This document shows, in pieces, positions 35,803 through 44,760 of a stretch of DNA of 64,000 bases. Origin of the DNA: Betaproteobacteria bacterium (lineage in GTDB: Bacteria; Bdellovibrionota_B; Oligoflexia; Silvanigrellales; Silvanigrellaceae); the NCBI GenBank assembly GCA_016868315.1, contig VGHE01000010.1, positions 35,160 through 99,159 of the forward strand, read 5' to 3'. The notes beneath the pieces are model-generated. The model was not told the origin of the DNA. It did no database searches and saw nothing but the letters and a program-made list of their open reading frames with translations. Position 1 is the first letter of the stretch. Each line of letters starts with the position of its first letter. The position numbers and the translations under genes are program-made.

Positions 35803-36887
35803 AGCCTTTGACTCTGGGTATTGTCGGCGCCACGGGTGTGGTCGGACAAACCGCGCTCGATATTCTGGGTGATGGCAGTCTTGCACTGCAGATTAAGGAA
35901 GTCAGGGCATTCGCCTCAGTTGCATCGGTGGGAAAGAGGCTGAGTTGGGGAACCCGTGCGGTCATCGTTGAGCCCACTGAGCTCGATGCATTGGCACAGT
36001 GTGATGCGGTTTTGTTTGCGTCGGAAGCGGAAATTTCTAAACGGTTTATACCCGAACTCACTGCGCGCGGGATCTTGTGCGTCGATAAGTCGTCCGCATT
36101 TCGTGAAGACGGAGATGTTCCGTTGGTTGTTCCTGAGGTCAACGGTAAACTTTTAAATTCGGCGCAGCTGAAAAAGCGTCCACTGGTTGCGAATCCCAAT
36201 TGCTGCACAACGCCACTCGTTATGGTGCTCGATGTTCTGCGCCGCGAATTTGGTCTCAAGCGTGTCATTGTTTCGACCTACCAGAGCGTCTCAGGGGCGG
36301 GCAAACCTGGTCTTGAAGTTCTTGAGGAGGAAGCCAGGCAATTCTTTACGGCGCAGGATCTGTCGGTTAAGCCCTCACGCGCCTTCCCCAAGTCCATCGC
36401 ATTTAACGTGATGCCCTTTGTGGCCAAGATTCTTCCCAATGGCGATACCGACGAAGAGCAAAAGATAATCTTTGAAACCCGCAAGATTCTTGATCTGCCT
36501 GACCTCCCGGTCGAGGCGACGAGTGTGCGTGTACCGACCTTTGTTGGTCACGCAGAGTCAGTGACCATTGAGACTGAGAAGCCTGTTGATTTGGCAAAAC
36601 TCGAGACGCTGATTGCTTCATCGAAAGGCATGATGTGTGTCCCCAACCTGAATCCGGAGACAGCTGCAGCCGCGTCTGATGCCGATGATGCTCCCGATGT
36701 TGCATTCTTTCCTACACCTCGCGAATGCCAGGGGCGTGACGAGGTTTTGGTCGGGCGGCTTCGAACAGCCAAGGTTTTTGCGCATGGCGTGTCACTTTGG
36801 CTTGTCTCTGATAACCTCCGTAAGGGAGCTGCATTGAACGCACTGCAGGTTGTCGAAGCTTGTGCTCAGGACGGTTTCTTCAACTGA
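35799..36887 (+). CDS. asd: Aspartate-semialdehyde dehydrogenase
   Basis: A 362-residue NADPH enzyme that reduces aspartyl phosphate to aspartate semialdehyde, the branch point for lysine/diaminopimelate, threonine and methionine. It has a Rossmann motif GIVGATGVVGQTAL, the catalytic Cys135 in ANPNCCTTPL, and the substrate region SGAGKPGLEVLEEE, with VRVPTFVGHAESVTIE near the active His. Its product feeds the dapC/dapD steps at 48314-50458. The ATG overlaps pssA (ATGA). Last gene of the uppS operon; 65 bases then lead to the next lipoprotein gene, so read-through is possible. Confidence 0.96.
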   Translation: MKPLTLGIVGATGVVGQTALDILGDGSLALQIKEVRAFASVASVGKRLSWGTRAVIVEPTELDALAQCDAVLFASEAEISKRFIPELTARGILCVDKSSAFREDGDVPLVVPEVNGKLLNSAQLKKRPLVANPNCCTTPLVMVLDVLRREFGLKRVIVSTYQSVSGAGKPGLEVLEEEARQFFTAQDLSVKPSRAFPKSIAFNVMPFVAKILPNGDTDEEQKIIFETRKILDLPDLPVEATSVRVPTFVGHAESVTIETEKPVDLAKLETLIASSKGMMCVPNLNPETAAAASDADDAPDVAFFPTPRECQGRDEVLVGRLRTAKVFAHGVSLWLVSDNLRKGAALNALQVVEACAQDGFFN

Positions 36888-36952
36888 GTGCTTGAGCAGA
36901 AGCATCACAGCTCCCACCAGAACCGCGAAGTTTTGTCTGAGGAGATGTGTGA

Positions 36953-39151
36953 ATGGCATCCTATCGACGCCGATTGTTCTCTACCGGATGTGTTCTTGCT
37001 GCAGTTGCTGTTGCCTGCGGGCGCAGCGATGATACGCCTGCGCAGCTTGCCTCTGTTATTGGTTCCGACACCTATGAACTGGCCTCGGATCCGAGTGTTC
37101 TGACCGACGTGAGCCTGACCGACAAAACCGGCCAGACGACCATTGTTACTCCGTCGTATCTCCCCAAGCCTGGTCAAATTGCCCGCGACCTACAAATTAT
37201 TTTCTATCCACGCCTGACGGTTAAAAATCCGAGATTTGTTTACGATCGTTCGAAGTGGACTGTGGCTGTTGGTAACAATGTGCAGTTCCTGACTGCAGCG
37301 GACATTATTGAAATCAAGGAAGACGGGAATTTTAGCAGCGGCGAAGTGCGTGAGGGTCAAATCAAAATGACCGTGCGTCTGACCGCGCAGGGGCAATGGC
37401 CCGATAAAATCACCAACGATGCAGCTCTGACAACCATCGATGGCCGCAAGGCGCTCAAGCTACAGCCTTATTACAGTCTGGATGGTGCGGTTGCACCAGG
37501 GAATTCGGGCACAGTGCAGGGGCTTTCTGCGGCCTACATGAAAGATGATGTGGGTGCTATTGTTGCGCCTGCCCGTATCAATTCTTCCGCCATCACCGAC
37601 GGCGCATTTTCGATTGAGTTTTCTGCTCCAGACGACACGACGGCCGCCGACACAAGCTCGGGTTCTGTGACCTTCGTGGGTAAATCAAATGTTTCGGGTT
37701 TTGTGGTTGTTTATTGGAAGGACTCCGAATGCAGAGGTTCGGGTTGGACGTTCAAACCCAACAAGGTCTTCGATCGCACTGCAGCAAACTCAGACCTCAA
37801 CTGCACATATCCTGGGCTTGATACGGCTATCAGTGGATCAAATTCCTGTAACCTGGGTTGTTCAACTGATGTCGGAGATTCCTTCTTCGGCAAGGCTGCA
37901 AACGACATCGCGGTTCCTCCCGAGTTTCCAACTGAGACCGGCGCAGACAACGCCATCAAGAGAGGTTGTTTGAATATTGTCCGTGTTGCCTCAGACGGAA
38001 GAACTAGTTTTGCAGTGAACAACGCCACGAACGGCGGGACATATGGTGCGATGGTTTATCCGCTCGACTCGTCGGGTGGGCTCGGCATGACTCGCTCTCG
38101 CTGCTCTAAGCTTGAACCTTTCAATGTTGAGTTCGCAAGCACACGCAAATCGCCCGGACTGGGCAAGTCGAAGAGCGACTGTTTCGTGGCCACCGCCGCT
38201 TCAGGCAGCAGCCAGAGCAAGTCTGTTCATTACTGGCGAATTTTGCGCGACACATGGCTCGACCGGCTCGGTTTGTCTTCTGTGTATTACCGTTACGCAC
38301 CCTCCTGGGCTGCCTGGCTTGAAGATAACCCGGCTTACAAACCTACAGTGAACGCAGCATTGGAATGGAGTGGGCGCAATCTCGTGAAACTCTCGCAGTG
38401 GATGCACCGCTTCGGTGAGAGCATGGATTCTTCGATGCAAAATATTTCTTTGTTTCTGAGTAAACTTGTAGGTTCCGAGGCACGCGCCGACACCTCTGTT
38501 CCGCAGACGGACAACAGTGGGTTGAAGCATCCCCGGGGCTCGGCGTTCACCACTCTGACCATCGGTGGTGGCCAGATTCGTCCATCCGCTGATAAAGATC
38601 TTTATGACCTGTCATACAAAGACAAGAAGCCAGCTTTTCTTTTCGTTGGGCAAACCTTTCGACTCGTGGATTTGTCTGGGGAGTTGGGACTTGGGTATGA
38701 GTTCACCGGATTGAGCATGAAGGGAACGAGTTCCGATACACCAAAGACTCCTGTTTCTTTGGGTGGCTACGGCGGTGGGATTACGGGTGAGTATCGTTTG
38801 CGCATCGGTGCTTATCCTTGGGTGGCACCACGTATTTCAGGTGTGTATGGGATGATGCGCATGCGCGAGGAGGCTGAAGCAGTTTCGAGTGATACATCCT
38901 CATCGTCGGGAACGTCGGATATCTCTCCGAGCGGTACCACTCCCGTTTGGCAACGCTACACCACGTTCCGGTTTTTTCTCGATGTCTCGATTCCCCGGCT
39001 CTACGGTGACGATGAAAACCTGATTCGTTATGGATACCAGGTTGAAGACATGACGCTGTCGTTTTTCGGTGGCCTGAATACCAACGACGGCAAAATCATC
39101 AGCACGTCGGGGCTTCAGCTCGGGGGCGCCATTTCGTTCATGTTTCATTGA
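36953..39151 (+). CDS. Large lipoprotein with internal CFI-box segment and C-terminal barrel-like domain
   Basis: A 732-residue exported protein. The signal ends in lipobox VAVAC (Cys22). Residues ~30-400 are beta-rich with several cysteines (SECRGSGW, NSCNLGCSTDVGDS, RGCLNIVR). At Cys410 begins CFVATAASGSSQSKSVHYW, then RDTWLDRLGLSSVYYRYAPSWAAWL: this is the CFI-box pattern (CFIATAAYGS...LR-x-FRD...YY-x-SP) found at the ends of many surface proteins. Here another ~250 residues follow, made of amphipathic strands (VGQTFRLVDLSGELGLGYEF, GGGITGEYRLRIGAYPW, LQLGGAISFMFH) and ending in aromatic-rich FMFH, like an outer-membrane barrel. The function is unknown. Confidence 0.82.
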   Translation: MASYRRRLFSTGCVLAAVAVACGRSDDTPAQLASVIGSDTYELASDPSVLTDVSLTDKTGQTTIVTPSYLPKPGQIARDLQIIFYPRLTVKNPRFVYDRSKWTVAVGNNVQFLTAADIIEIKEDGNFSSGEVREGQIKMTVRLTAQGQWPDKITNDAALTTIDGRKALKLQPYYSLDGAVAPGNSGTVQGLSAAYMKDDVGAIVAPARINSSAITDGAFSIEFSAPDDTTAADTSSGSVTFVGKSNVSGFVVVYWKDSECRGSGWTFKPNKVFDRTAANSDLNCTYPGLDTAISGSNSCNLGCSTDVGDSFFGKAANDIAVPPEFPTETGADNAIKRGCLNIVRVASDGRTSFAVNNATNGGTYGAMVYPLDSSGGLGMTRSRCSKLEPFNVEFASTRKSPGLGKSKSDCFVATAASGSSQSKSVHYWRILRDTWLDRLGLSSVYYRYAPSWAAWLEDNPAYKPTVNAALEWSGRNLVKLSQWMHRFGESMDSSMQNISLFLSKLVGSEARADTSVPQTDNSGLKHPRGSAFTTLTIGGGQIRPSADKDLYDLSYKDKKPAFLFVGQTFRLVDLSGELGLGYEFTGLSMKGTSSDTPKTPVSLGGYGGGITGEYRLRIGAYPWVAPRISGVYGMMRMREEAEAVSSDTSSSSGTSDISPSGTTPVWQRYTTFRFFLDVSIPRLYGDDENLIRYGYQVEDMTLSFFGGLNTNDGKIISTSGLQLGGAISFMFH

Positions 39152-39154
39152 GCT

Positions 39155-39421
39155 TCAAGCGGCACTCGAGCCTTTGCCGAGAACGAGTCTGTCGCGCTCA
39201 TTGACTACATAGGGCCTCAAAAGGTGCGTGAGCTTCGCAGAAAGGCGACTGGTTGAGAAACCAGACGCCTTTAAATATTTCAGTTCCTTGATAATTTCTT
39301 CGGCCTTCCAAAGCACGTCCACGGGAATCAGGATTTCGATGTCGGCTATCCCAGCCTCGGGATTCCCAGGTTCAGTCCGTAATTCGGGTATTTGCGTAAG
39401 TGTCAGAAAGCGATGCAGCAT
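39155..39421 (-). CDS. Small hypothetical protein
   Basis: A possible 88-residue protein on the minus strand, filling the gap between two plus-strand genes. The sequence reads like a real soluble protein: mixed helices (VDVLWKAEEIIKELKYLKASG), a conserved-looking PEAGIADIEILIPVD strand, no low complexity. GGTGGGGGC precedes the ATG, an acceptable ribosome site. It would be divergently transcribed from the winged-helix gene at 39519. No family recognised, no signal peptide. A chance reading frame is the alternative. Confidence 0.5.
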   Translation of the reverse strand: MLHRFLTLTQIPELRTEPGNPEAGIADIEILIPVDVLWKAEEIIKELKYLKASGFSTSRLSAKLTHLLRPYVVNERDRLVLGKGSSAA

Positions 39422-39518
39422 GCCCGTGCCCCCACCTGTGTTACTTTTATGGTCGGCACTTTGCGCACGAATTTAAGTTGATGAATATGGCGTTTTGATA
39501 ATGACAGGGAGATTTTTT

Positions 39519-40598
39519 ATGAACTTCAAGCGCTTTGCGGAACGCGGAGGATTCAAGCTCCTGGCAGTCGCACGGTTTTCTGGTCCAGCCTACGCTCTCG
39601 TGTCGTATTTGCTCAATTGCCTCACCGCCAAGGTCGAAGAGGTTGTGACAAGTGCAGGTGAATTGGCTCTGATTCTCGGGGCAACCGAGCGTCAGGTCAA
39701 AGCGGCTCTGCATGAATTAAGTGATTCCGGTGTTGTGAATGTCACTGAGCGCAACGGCTCAACCTGTCTTTTGAAACTAAATCTCGATCCCACGCAATGG
39801 AAGAATCTAGGAAAGCCAAGCGAGAAGAAATCTCGCTCGGCGTTGGGTGATGCGAAGAACGTGAGAACCCTCCATCCGCAGCCACCCGTGCCCAATGGCT
39901 CTCAGCCCGTTGGACTTTCAGCAGATGAGGCACTTGTTTTCCCTGCGCGGCGTTCGGGAAAGAGATCGACGGAGGGGCGGGGCGTAGGACTTGTTTCGAT
40001 TGAAGGTGGTCTGCGAGAGAATGGTAAATCAGGCTCGGTGCAAAAGAATGCTGCAGCACAGGGGGCGGATGTTCCGAGTAGTATTGAGCATGAGAGCAAA
40101 AGGATTCTCGAGGTTTTTTTGAAGGCCTCGGGGCATGTTCATGAGCTCGACGAGCAGCGAGAGTTTGAATACGCACGCCTGCTTGCTGAAGCGCATCCCA
40201 CAGAACATGTGCTTCAGCTCATCACACATTTTGGGCGAGATTTACCTTCCCTGGCAATGCTTGCCGGAGCGTGGATGCATTATTCGGAAACGTTCCATCG
40301 GCATCAACACGAACAAGTGGATCTGGAAAGCTATCGCCAACGCCATCAATCAGCAGAGAAGAAAATTCGAACTTTGGCCAACACAGAACTTAAGCGCTCT
40401 CAAGCCCAGAAAACCCTGTTGAGTGCAGATGAGCAATTGTTACTGCGTATTTTTCTGCGGCATGAGCATCCGCGCCGACAGCTCTACTGGGCACTCAAGG
40501 TCAGGGAACGTTATCCCCATCTTCACGATTTCTTTGCCGTGACTGCAGAGCTCGCGCTACCGCCAAACCACAATGAAGCACCAAACCGCAAAGGCTGA
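39519..40598 (+). CDS. Winged-helix DNA-binding protein, function unknown
   Basis: A 359-residue soluble protein. GGGAG lies 7 bases before the ATG at 39519. The N-terminal ~85 residues form a winged helix-turn-helix: AYALVSYLLNCL, then VVTSAGELALILGATERQVKAALHELSDSGVVNVTERNGSTCLLKL, with recognition helix and wing. A ~110-residue low-complexity basic linker follows. The C-terminal ~170 residues are helical and charged (LDEQREFEYARLLAEAHPTEHVLQLITHFGRDLPSLAMLAGAWMHY, then ESYRQRHQSAEKKIRTL). The layout of an N-terminal winged helix, linker and C-terminal helical domain recalls primosome proteins such as DnaD, but I cannot show homology. Convergent with the GHL10-like gene across a T-rich 30-base gap. 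Confidence 0.82.
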   Translation: MNFKRFAERGGFKLLAVARFSGPAYALVSYLLNCLTAKVEEVVTSAGELALILGATERQVKAALHELSDSGVVNVTERNGSTCLLKLNLDPTQWKNLGKPSEKKSRSALGDAKNVRTLHPQPPVPNGSQPVGLSADEALVFPARRSGKRSTEGRGVGLVSIEGGLRENGKSGSVQKNAAAQGADVPSSIEHESKRILEVFLKASGHVHELDEQREFEYARLLAEAHPTEHVLQLITHFGRDLPSLAMLAGAWMHYSETFHRHQHEQVDLESYRQRHQSAEKKIRTLANTELKRSQAQKTLLSADEQLLLRIFLRHEHPRRQLYWALKVRERYPHLHDFFAVTAELALPPNHNEAPNRKG

Positions 40599-40628
40599 GA
40601 GTGCTTTGTTCTTTTCTTTTTTGATTTT

Positions 40629-42095
40629 TTAGGGCTCACACACTTCAGCATTAGGATCGCGTTCGACCAAGTACTTGGCCTGAATCCAGCGAATTTTGTC
40701 TTGGGCAGCACCTGTTTGTATGCGCACGTACATCATCTGGTCGCCATCGACCCCGATTTGCGTGAGGTAGCGGTAAATCAACTGGTCGTTGCCCACATAT
40801 TCGATAATCGGCCCCTTGCTTGCAGATGCGTAGGTGGGGGCTCCACCCTGCGGTGTGCCGGCGACTTTCATGTACTCACACAATTTCGTTTTTGCTGGTT
40901 TTGGTGTTGCATCCTTCTCTTTTGAAGAAGGTTGGGTGTCCGGCTGAGTCTCGGGTGGTGGCAGTACGGGTGCAGGCGGTGGCAAGACAGGCGCTGGCGG
41001 TGGAGCCATTTGCGGGTCGCTGCCTCCCAAATCCATGCGCTTTGGGGTTCCGAGCGCTGCGGCAATAAGACTCACGTGCGTGTTGTTGTAGGCACCTTGA
41101 TCTTTGAGAAGTGTGTTTAGGTCGAAGAGCGCAGGTTCCATTCCTACACTTTTGGCCATTTTCACGGTGCGCCCCAAACCTTCCAGACTCCATTTGCCTG
41201 TGTTTGGTCCTGAATAAAGCGCCAGGCCTACAGCACCTGATCCGCGTTCGCTGCGCGCCTCACTCATAAACTGATCGGTTTTTCCCTCTGCGACGTGATA
41301 GAGTTGAGGATAAACCCACTTTACGATTCCGCGTTTGAGCCAGGTATTCCAGTCGATGCTGAAGTTTTGCAACGATAGAACTTGGCGCTGTGAACTGAGT
41401 GAGAATCGGACTCCGGCGGTGCGCGCAGGCGCAGTGACTCTCGACATAAACGCCGTAAAAGTTTGCGGCCCTTTCAGGGTAGCTGCTGCGGCACCTGAAG
41501 AAAGGTGCGGAGCAAAGTTGTCACAAATATGGATTTCTCGGCTACCGTATTTCGTTGCAACCTCTTTTAACAGGTTGCTCATGAACGCTTCAAAAGATCC
41601 CTTGTAGGGGTTAATGCGGATCGAGGGTACGGTGTGGAAATTTTCTTCGAATCCAAACCAATTTCCGTTTTTATTTTTTTGCCAGAGAGCAGAGCGCGCT
41701 GGAACAATGTTCCCCCATTCAAACCAGGGTACGATCTCAACATTGAAAGCCTTGCCATAACGCACAAAGTCTTCGAGCGGGTCGCCCTCCGCCTCTGCGC
41801 AACGCTCAGGACCGCCATATTGCTTCATCACGTTCGACTTGAACAATGTACATCCACGTGACCACATGTTGACATAAAGGCGCTTTATTCCAATGCGGGC
41901 TGCCATTGAGACCAAGTGCTTACGTCCGATTGCTGTATCAATGTAACCGTGTTCTCGGGTCACAAAAGCAGAAACGGCAACCCCTGAGGTGGTGCTCTCG
42001 GTTTCAGCTGTTAATCCCTTTTTACATGCAGAAATACCGAGGAGAGCGAGCACTGCGCTGCAAATGAGCAGGTGAATCTGTTTTTTGTGCCGCAT
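40629..42095 (-). CDS. Lipoprotein glycoside hydrolase-like (GHL10/DUF187-type) with SH3-like tail
   Basis: A 488-residue lipoprotein: basic start MRHKK, hydrophobic core, lipobox ISAC (Cys24). Residues ~45-330 look like a TIM barrel of the GHL10 kind: KRLYVNMWSRGC, GDPLEDFVRYGKAFNVEIVPWFEWG, IRINPYKGSFEAFMSNLLKEVATKYGSREIHICDNF, then WLKRGIVKWVYPQLYHV and AVGLALYSGPN. GHL10 proteins are putative glycosidases thought to act on peptidoglycan or polysaccharide. A Pro-rich hinge (APPPAPVLPPP in tandem) separates it from a C-terminal ~75-residue SH3-like domain (PTYASASKGPIIEYVGNDQL, WIQAKYLVE). Catalytic residues cannot be assigned with confidence. Divergent from the von Willebrand A gene. Confidence 0.82.
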   Translation of the reverse strand: MRHKKQIHLLICSAVLALLGISACKKGLTAETESTTSGVAVSAFVTREHGYIDTAIGRKHLVSMAARIGIKRLYVNMWSRGCTLFKSNVMKQYGGPERCAEAEGDPLEDFVRYGKAFNVEIVPWFEWGNIVPARSALWQKNKNGNWFGFEENFHTVPSIRINPYKGSFEAFMSNLLKEVATKYGSREIHICDNFAPHLSSGAAAATLKGPQTFTAFMSRVTAPARTAGVRFSLSSQRQVLSLQNFSIDWNTWLKRGIVKWVYPQLYHVAEGKTDQFMSEARSERGSGAVGLALYSGPNTGKWSLEGLGRTVKMAKSVGMEPALFDLNTLLKDQGAYNNTHVSLIAAALGTPKRMDLGGSDPQMAPPPAPVLPPPAPVLPPPETQPDTQPSSKEKDATPKPAKTKLCEYMKVAGTPQGGAPTYASASKGPIIEYVGNDQLIYRYLTQIGVDGDQMMYVRIQTGAAQDKIRWIQAKYLVERDPNAEVCEP

Positions 42096-42211
42096 TCCGA
42101 AAATATCTCCTTTTCAGGCACCCAGATCTCGGAATGTTGCGTCTAAAACTTTACCGTTTTCTGATCAATGTAAATAAAGGTTCAATATTCAAGATGGTTA
42201 AAAAGTGATTT

Positions 42212-42225
42212 TCAGATTTATCTGA
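42212..42225. promoter_or_regulatory. Short inverted repeat in the divergent promoter region
   Basis: TCAGAT-TT-ATCTGA, a perfect 6-base inverted repeat with a 2-base centre, in the AT-rich 163-base gap between the GHL10-like and von Willebrand A genes. It lies about 35 bases before the ATG at 42259. Placement fits an operator or a promoter-overlapping site; no regulator can be named. Confidence 0.25.
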
Positions 42226-42258
42226 TTTCAACCGATACAGCCACCAGTGAGGGTGATA

Positions 42259-43458
42259 ATGATAAATTCAATCTATTTGTCCATTCTCGTTACATTGGTG
42301 GCTTGTACTGATGGGAGTGATTACGGCAGCGGTAATCCTTCGGGTTCCTCTTCGAAAAAGGCTGCTGGTGGAGAACCTGCCGTCCGTGCGGATCCTGGCA
42401 AAAACTCGGACGACGGTTCGGGTAATAATACAGCTCGCGGAGAGCCTGTTGCGGCAGGCGAGAAAAGAGCTTCGTTTTCATTCGGTCCAAAAGCTGCGAT
42501 GGCAGACTTCCTTTTTGTTTTTGATAACTCGGTCTCAATGCGCACATCATTAGATCAGCTGCGCGCAGGTTTTGCGAGTTTGAATACCGCAGCGTGGCCT
42601 TCTGATTCGCGCATTGCTGTTATGACAACTCTGCCCGGTGATCCCAGCAACCTCAGCACAGTCCATCCGACCGTGAAACGCTATGCGAACATTGATCTCG
42701 ACCCAGGGTTTTTGAATCTTGTGAACGAAGCTGGGCGGAGACGATTCATCGATGCTGCGGGAACGGCTGCGGACGACAAGGCTGGCTTTGCAGAACAGAT
42801 GTGTGCGGCCGATTGGTTCAAACCGAGCGACGTGAACTCCGCTGGTAAACCTTGTTTGTCGGTTGCAATTCAAAGTCCGTTTCGCGGTGTTGGAGTTGAG
42901 GCTGGCTTGGTTGCCTTGAGCCAAATTGTGAAAAAAAGAGCGCAGCTGTTTCGCAGAGGTTCGAACGTCAATGTGGTATTTGTGAGCGACACACAAGATC
43001 CTGGTAAAAATGAACCGAGCGTGCAGCAATTGCGGCCGACCTTCGCTCAACTCAAACCGCTGATCGAGCAAAATACGACTGTTGCCAGTGTGAAACTTCA
43101 CGGAGTGACTCCGAGCGTCGGGTGCACCACCAACGAAGGAACACCCTCACTTACGGACGGGCGCGGCCTGCCGTACCAAACCGCGATTGCTGACAGTGGT
43201 GGTGTGTGGCTCGACTACTGTGATGGTGCTGCGATTCGTTCCGATTACAAACCCGTGGCACAGCAGATTTTAGCGGCTGCATTGCCTGAGCCTGTTTTCG
43301 TTCTTCCTCAAACTGCGTCTAAAATTGTGAGAGTTTCTGTTGGTGGTCTTGTTTTTCCGGTCGACCGAATTGCTCTTTCTGTCGACAAAAAATCAGTGCG
43401 CCTCAACGGCTTGTCGCCGACCAAAGATGTGACGATTGAGGTGATTTATCAGCCGTGA
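42259..43458 (+). CDS. Lipoprotein with von Willebrand factor A-like domain
   Basis: A 399-residue surface protein. The ATG at 42259 has GAGGG 5 bases upstream; a GTG at 42247 would add four residues. The signal ends in lipobox LVAC (Cys16). A Ser/Gly/Asn-rich linker of ~60 residues leads to a von Willebrand A-like domain whose first strand FLFVFDNSVSM carries the metal-site pattern D-x-S-x-S (Asp-Asn-Ser-Val-Ser). The domain then shows long loops with cysteines (EQMCAADWF, GKPCLSVAI, VGCTTNEGT, WLDYCDGAA). The last ~80 residues form a small beta domain (PETASKIVRVSVGGLVFPV type). Likely an adhesion or protein-binding module. A strong terminator follows. Confidence 0.85.
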   Translation: MINSIYLSILVTLVACTDGSDYGSGNPSGSSSKKAAGGEPAVRADPGKNSDDGSGNNTARGEPVAAGEKRASFSFGPKAAMADFLFVFDNSVSMRTSLDQLRAGFASLNTAAWPSDSRIAVMTTLPGDPSNLSTVHPTVKRYANIDLDPGFLNLVNEAGRRRFIDAAGTAADDKAGFAEQMCAADWFKPSDVNSAGKPCLSVAIQSPFRGVGVEAGLVALSQIVKKRAQLFRRGSNVNVVFVSDTQDPGKNEPSVQQLRPTFAQLKPLIEQNTTVASVKLHGVTPSVGCTTNEGTPSLTDGRGLPYQTAIADSGGVWLDYCDGAAIRSDYKPVAQQILAAALPEPVFVLPQTASKIVRVSVGGLVFPVDRIALSVDKKSVRLNGLSPTKDVTIEVIYQP

Positions 43459-43466
43459 GTAAACGG

Positions 43467-43493
43467 AAGCACACCCTTGCTGTGTGCTTTTTT
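43467..43493 (+). terminator. Rho-independent terminator
   Basis: Perfect 8-base stem AAGCACAC/GTGTGCTT with a 7-base loop, followed by a run of six T residues, nine bases after the stop of the von Willebrand A gene. The T run overlaps the stop codon of the convergent pfp gene. On the opposite strand no A-run precedes it, so it is probably one-directional. Confidence 0.85.
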
Positions 43494-44760
43494 ATACACG
43501 CACGTAGTCACCCAGCTTCTTGTTGACTTTGTCCACTACGCCCAGTGAAAATGCTTTCGGAAGTTCTCCCACAAGGGGTTCGACGTATTCAAAAAACGCA
43601 TTGGTGACACCGTTGCCGGCGGTATTAATCATGTGTGATGGGACAAGTTTAGTTTTTTGTGCCACCTTTTCCAAGTCAACGAGTGCAGTGGTGCTTGCGT
43701 AGGGGCAGTCAGAGACTCTTTTGATAATTACAGTTTTGTCGGTCTCTCCTGCCATCATCGCGCTCACTGCGGCAGCGCCGACGGCGAAGGCTTCCTCGCT
43801 GTCAACCGACGAGACCATGCCAGGTAGGGAGCGTTGCAGATAACCCCATGTGTCCGCGCGAACGCGCAGTTTGCCGAGGTGGCTCTTCACCAGGATGTTT
43901 TTATCGATGCTATGAGCAAGGTAGTCGCCCAACTTGCCCGAGCCAGAAAGTTGCGCGTTACCAAATTCATCTTTTTCTCCTGCAAAACGTGAATTGCGGA
44001 GTTGATCGGCAATTCCCTCGGCAACAACAACCGTGGCTCGTCCGAGTCGGTCATAGGTTTTCTGAACGTCGTCGAGAAATTGCTCCTCAGTGAACTTGCG
44101 CTCGGGCATATAAATAAGGTGCGGTCCGCAGTTTTCGTAATCTTCGTTTTCGACACATCTGCGTGCTAGAGCGGAAGCCGCGGCAATCCAGCCAGCATGG
44201 CGTCCCATGCAAATGTTGATTTTAATTCCATTGTAAAAGCTGCGGTTGTCGAGATCGTCGCCAAGCAACAGATGTGCTGCGACACGAGCAACGCTGCCAT
44301 AACCAGGACAGTGGTCTGTTTCCATTAAATCGTTGTCGATGGTTTTGGGCACATGAAGAATATGCAGGTCGTGTTTGCGTTGGTTGGCTTCGCTGCGGAT
44401 AAGTTGAGCGGCTTCGGCAGAGTCGTTTCCACCGATATAGAAGACGTAGCGGATGTGATGTTCTCGAAACACCTGAAAGAGGCGGTCGAGATCTTCGCGC
44501 TTGGGTTTCAGACGTGCCGAACCAAGCGCTGCACCGGGTGTATGTGCGAGCCCCGAGAGGACGCGTTCGGGCAGGTCACTGAGGTCGAGCAGATTCTCAT
44601 AAAGGAGGCCATGCAGCCCGTGAAACGCTCCATAGACCGTGTGGATTTTTTTGGAGTGGAAGCGTGCTGTAGCCAGGATTCCGGCCAGGGTTTGGTTGAT
44701 GACAGCCGTGGGACCACCGGATTGCAGAACGAGAGCATTCGCGCGGGTATGAGACACCAT
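43492..44760 (-). CDS. pfp: PPi-dependent 6-phosphofructokinase
   Basis: A 422-residue glycolytic enzyme converting fructose 6-phosphate and PPi to fructose 1,6-bisphosphate, reversibly. The nucleotide-site motif reads GGND (residues 110-113) instead of the GGDG of ATP enzymes, and the catalytic motif reads PKTIDND (138-144), whose Lys marks PPi dependence in the family. LVLQSGGPTAVINQTL is the phosphate-binding start, and MGRHAGWIAA the substrate segment. GGAGG lies 5 bases before the ATG. Transcribed alone or with purA upstream; 133 bases separate it from the purA stop. Confidence 0.92.
   Translation of the reverse strand: MVSHTRANALVLQSGGPTAVINQTLAGILATARFHSKKIHTVYGAFHGLHGLLYENLLDLSDLPERVLSGLAHTPGAALGSARLKPKREDLDRLFQVFREHHIRYVFYIGGNDSAEAAQLIRSEANQRKHDLHILHVPKTIDNDLMETDHCPGYGSVARVAAHLLLGDDLDNRSFYNGIKINICMGRHAGWIAAASALARRCVENEDYENCGPHLIYMPERKFTEEQFLDDVQKTYDRLGRATVVVAEGIADQLRNSRFAGEKDEFGNAQLSGSGKLGDYLAHSIDKNILVKSHLGKLRVRADTWGYLQRSLPGMVSSVDSEEAFAVGAAAVSAMMAGETDKTVIIKRVSDCPYASTTALVDLEKVAQKTKLVPSHMINTAGNGVTNAFFEYVEPLVGELPKAFSLGVVDKVNKKLGDYVRV

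Noticed and set aside
40930..41020. Repeated CCACCGCC/GGTGGTGG-like units, looked at as a CRISPR or DNA repeat.
   Set aside because: They encode the Pro-rich hinge APPPAPVLPPP of the GHL10-like protein, are imperfect, and have no spacers.
43441..43500. Whether the hairpin before pfp is also its terminator.
   Set aside because: The T run is only on the plus strand, and the pfp stop overlaps it; I kept it as a one-way stop for the von Willebrand A gene.
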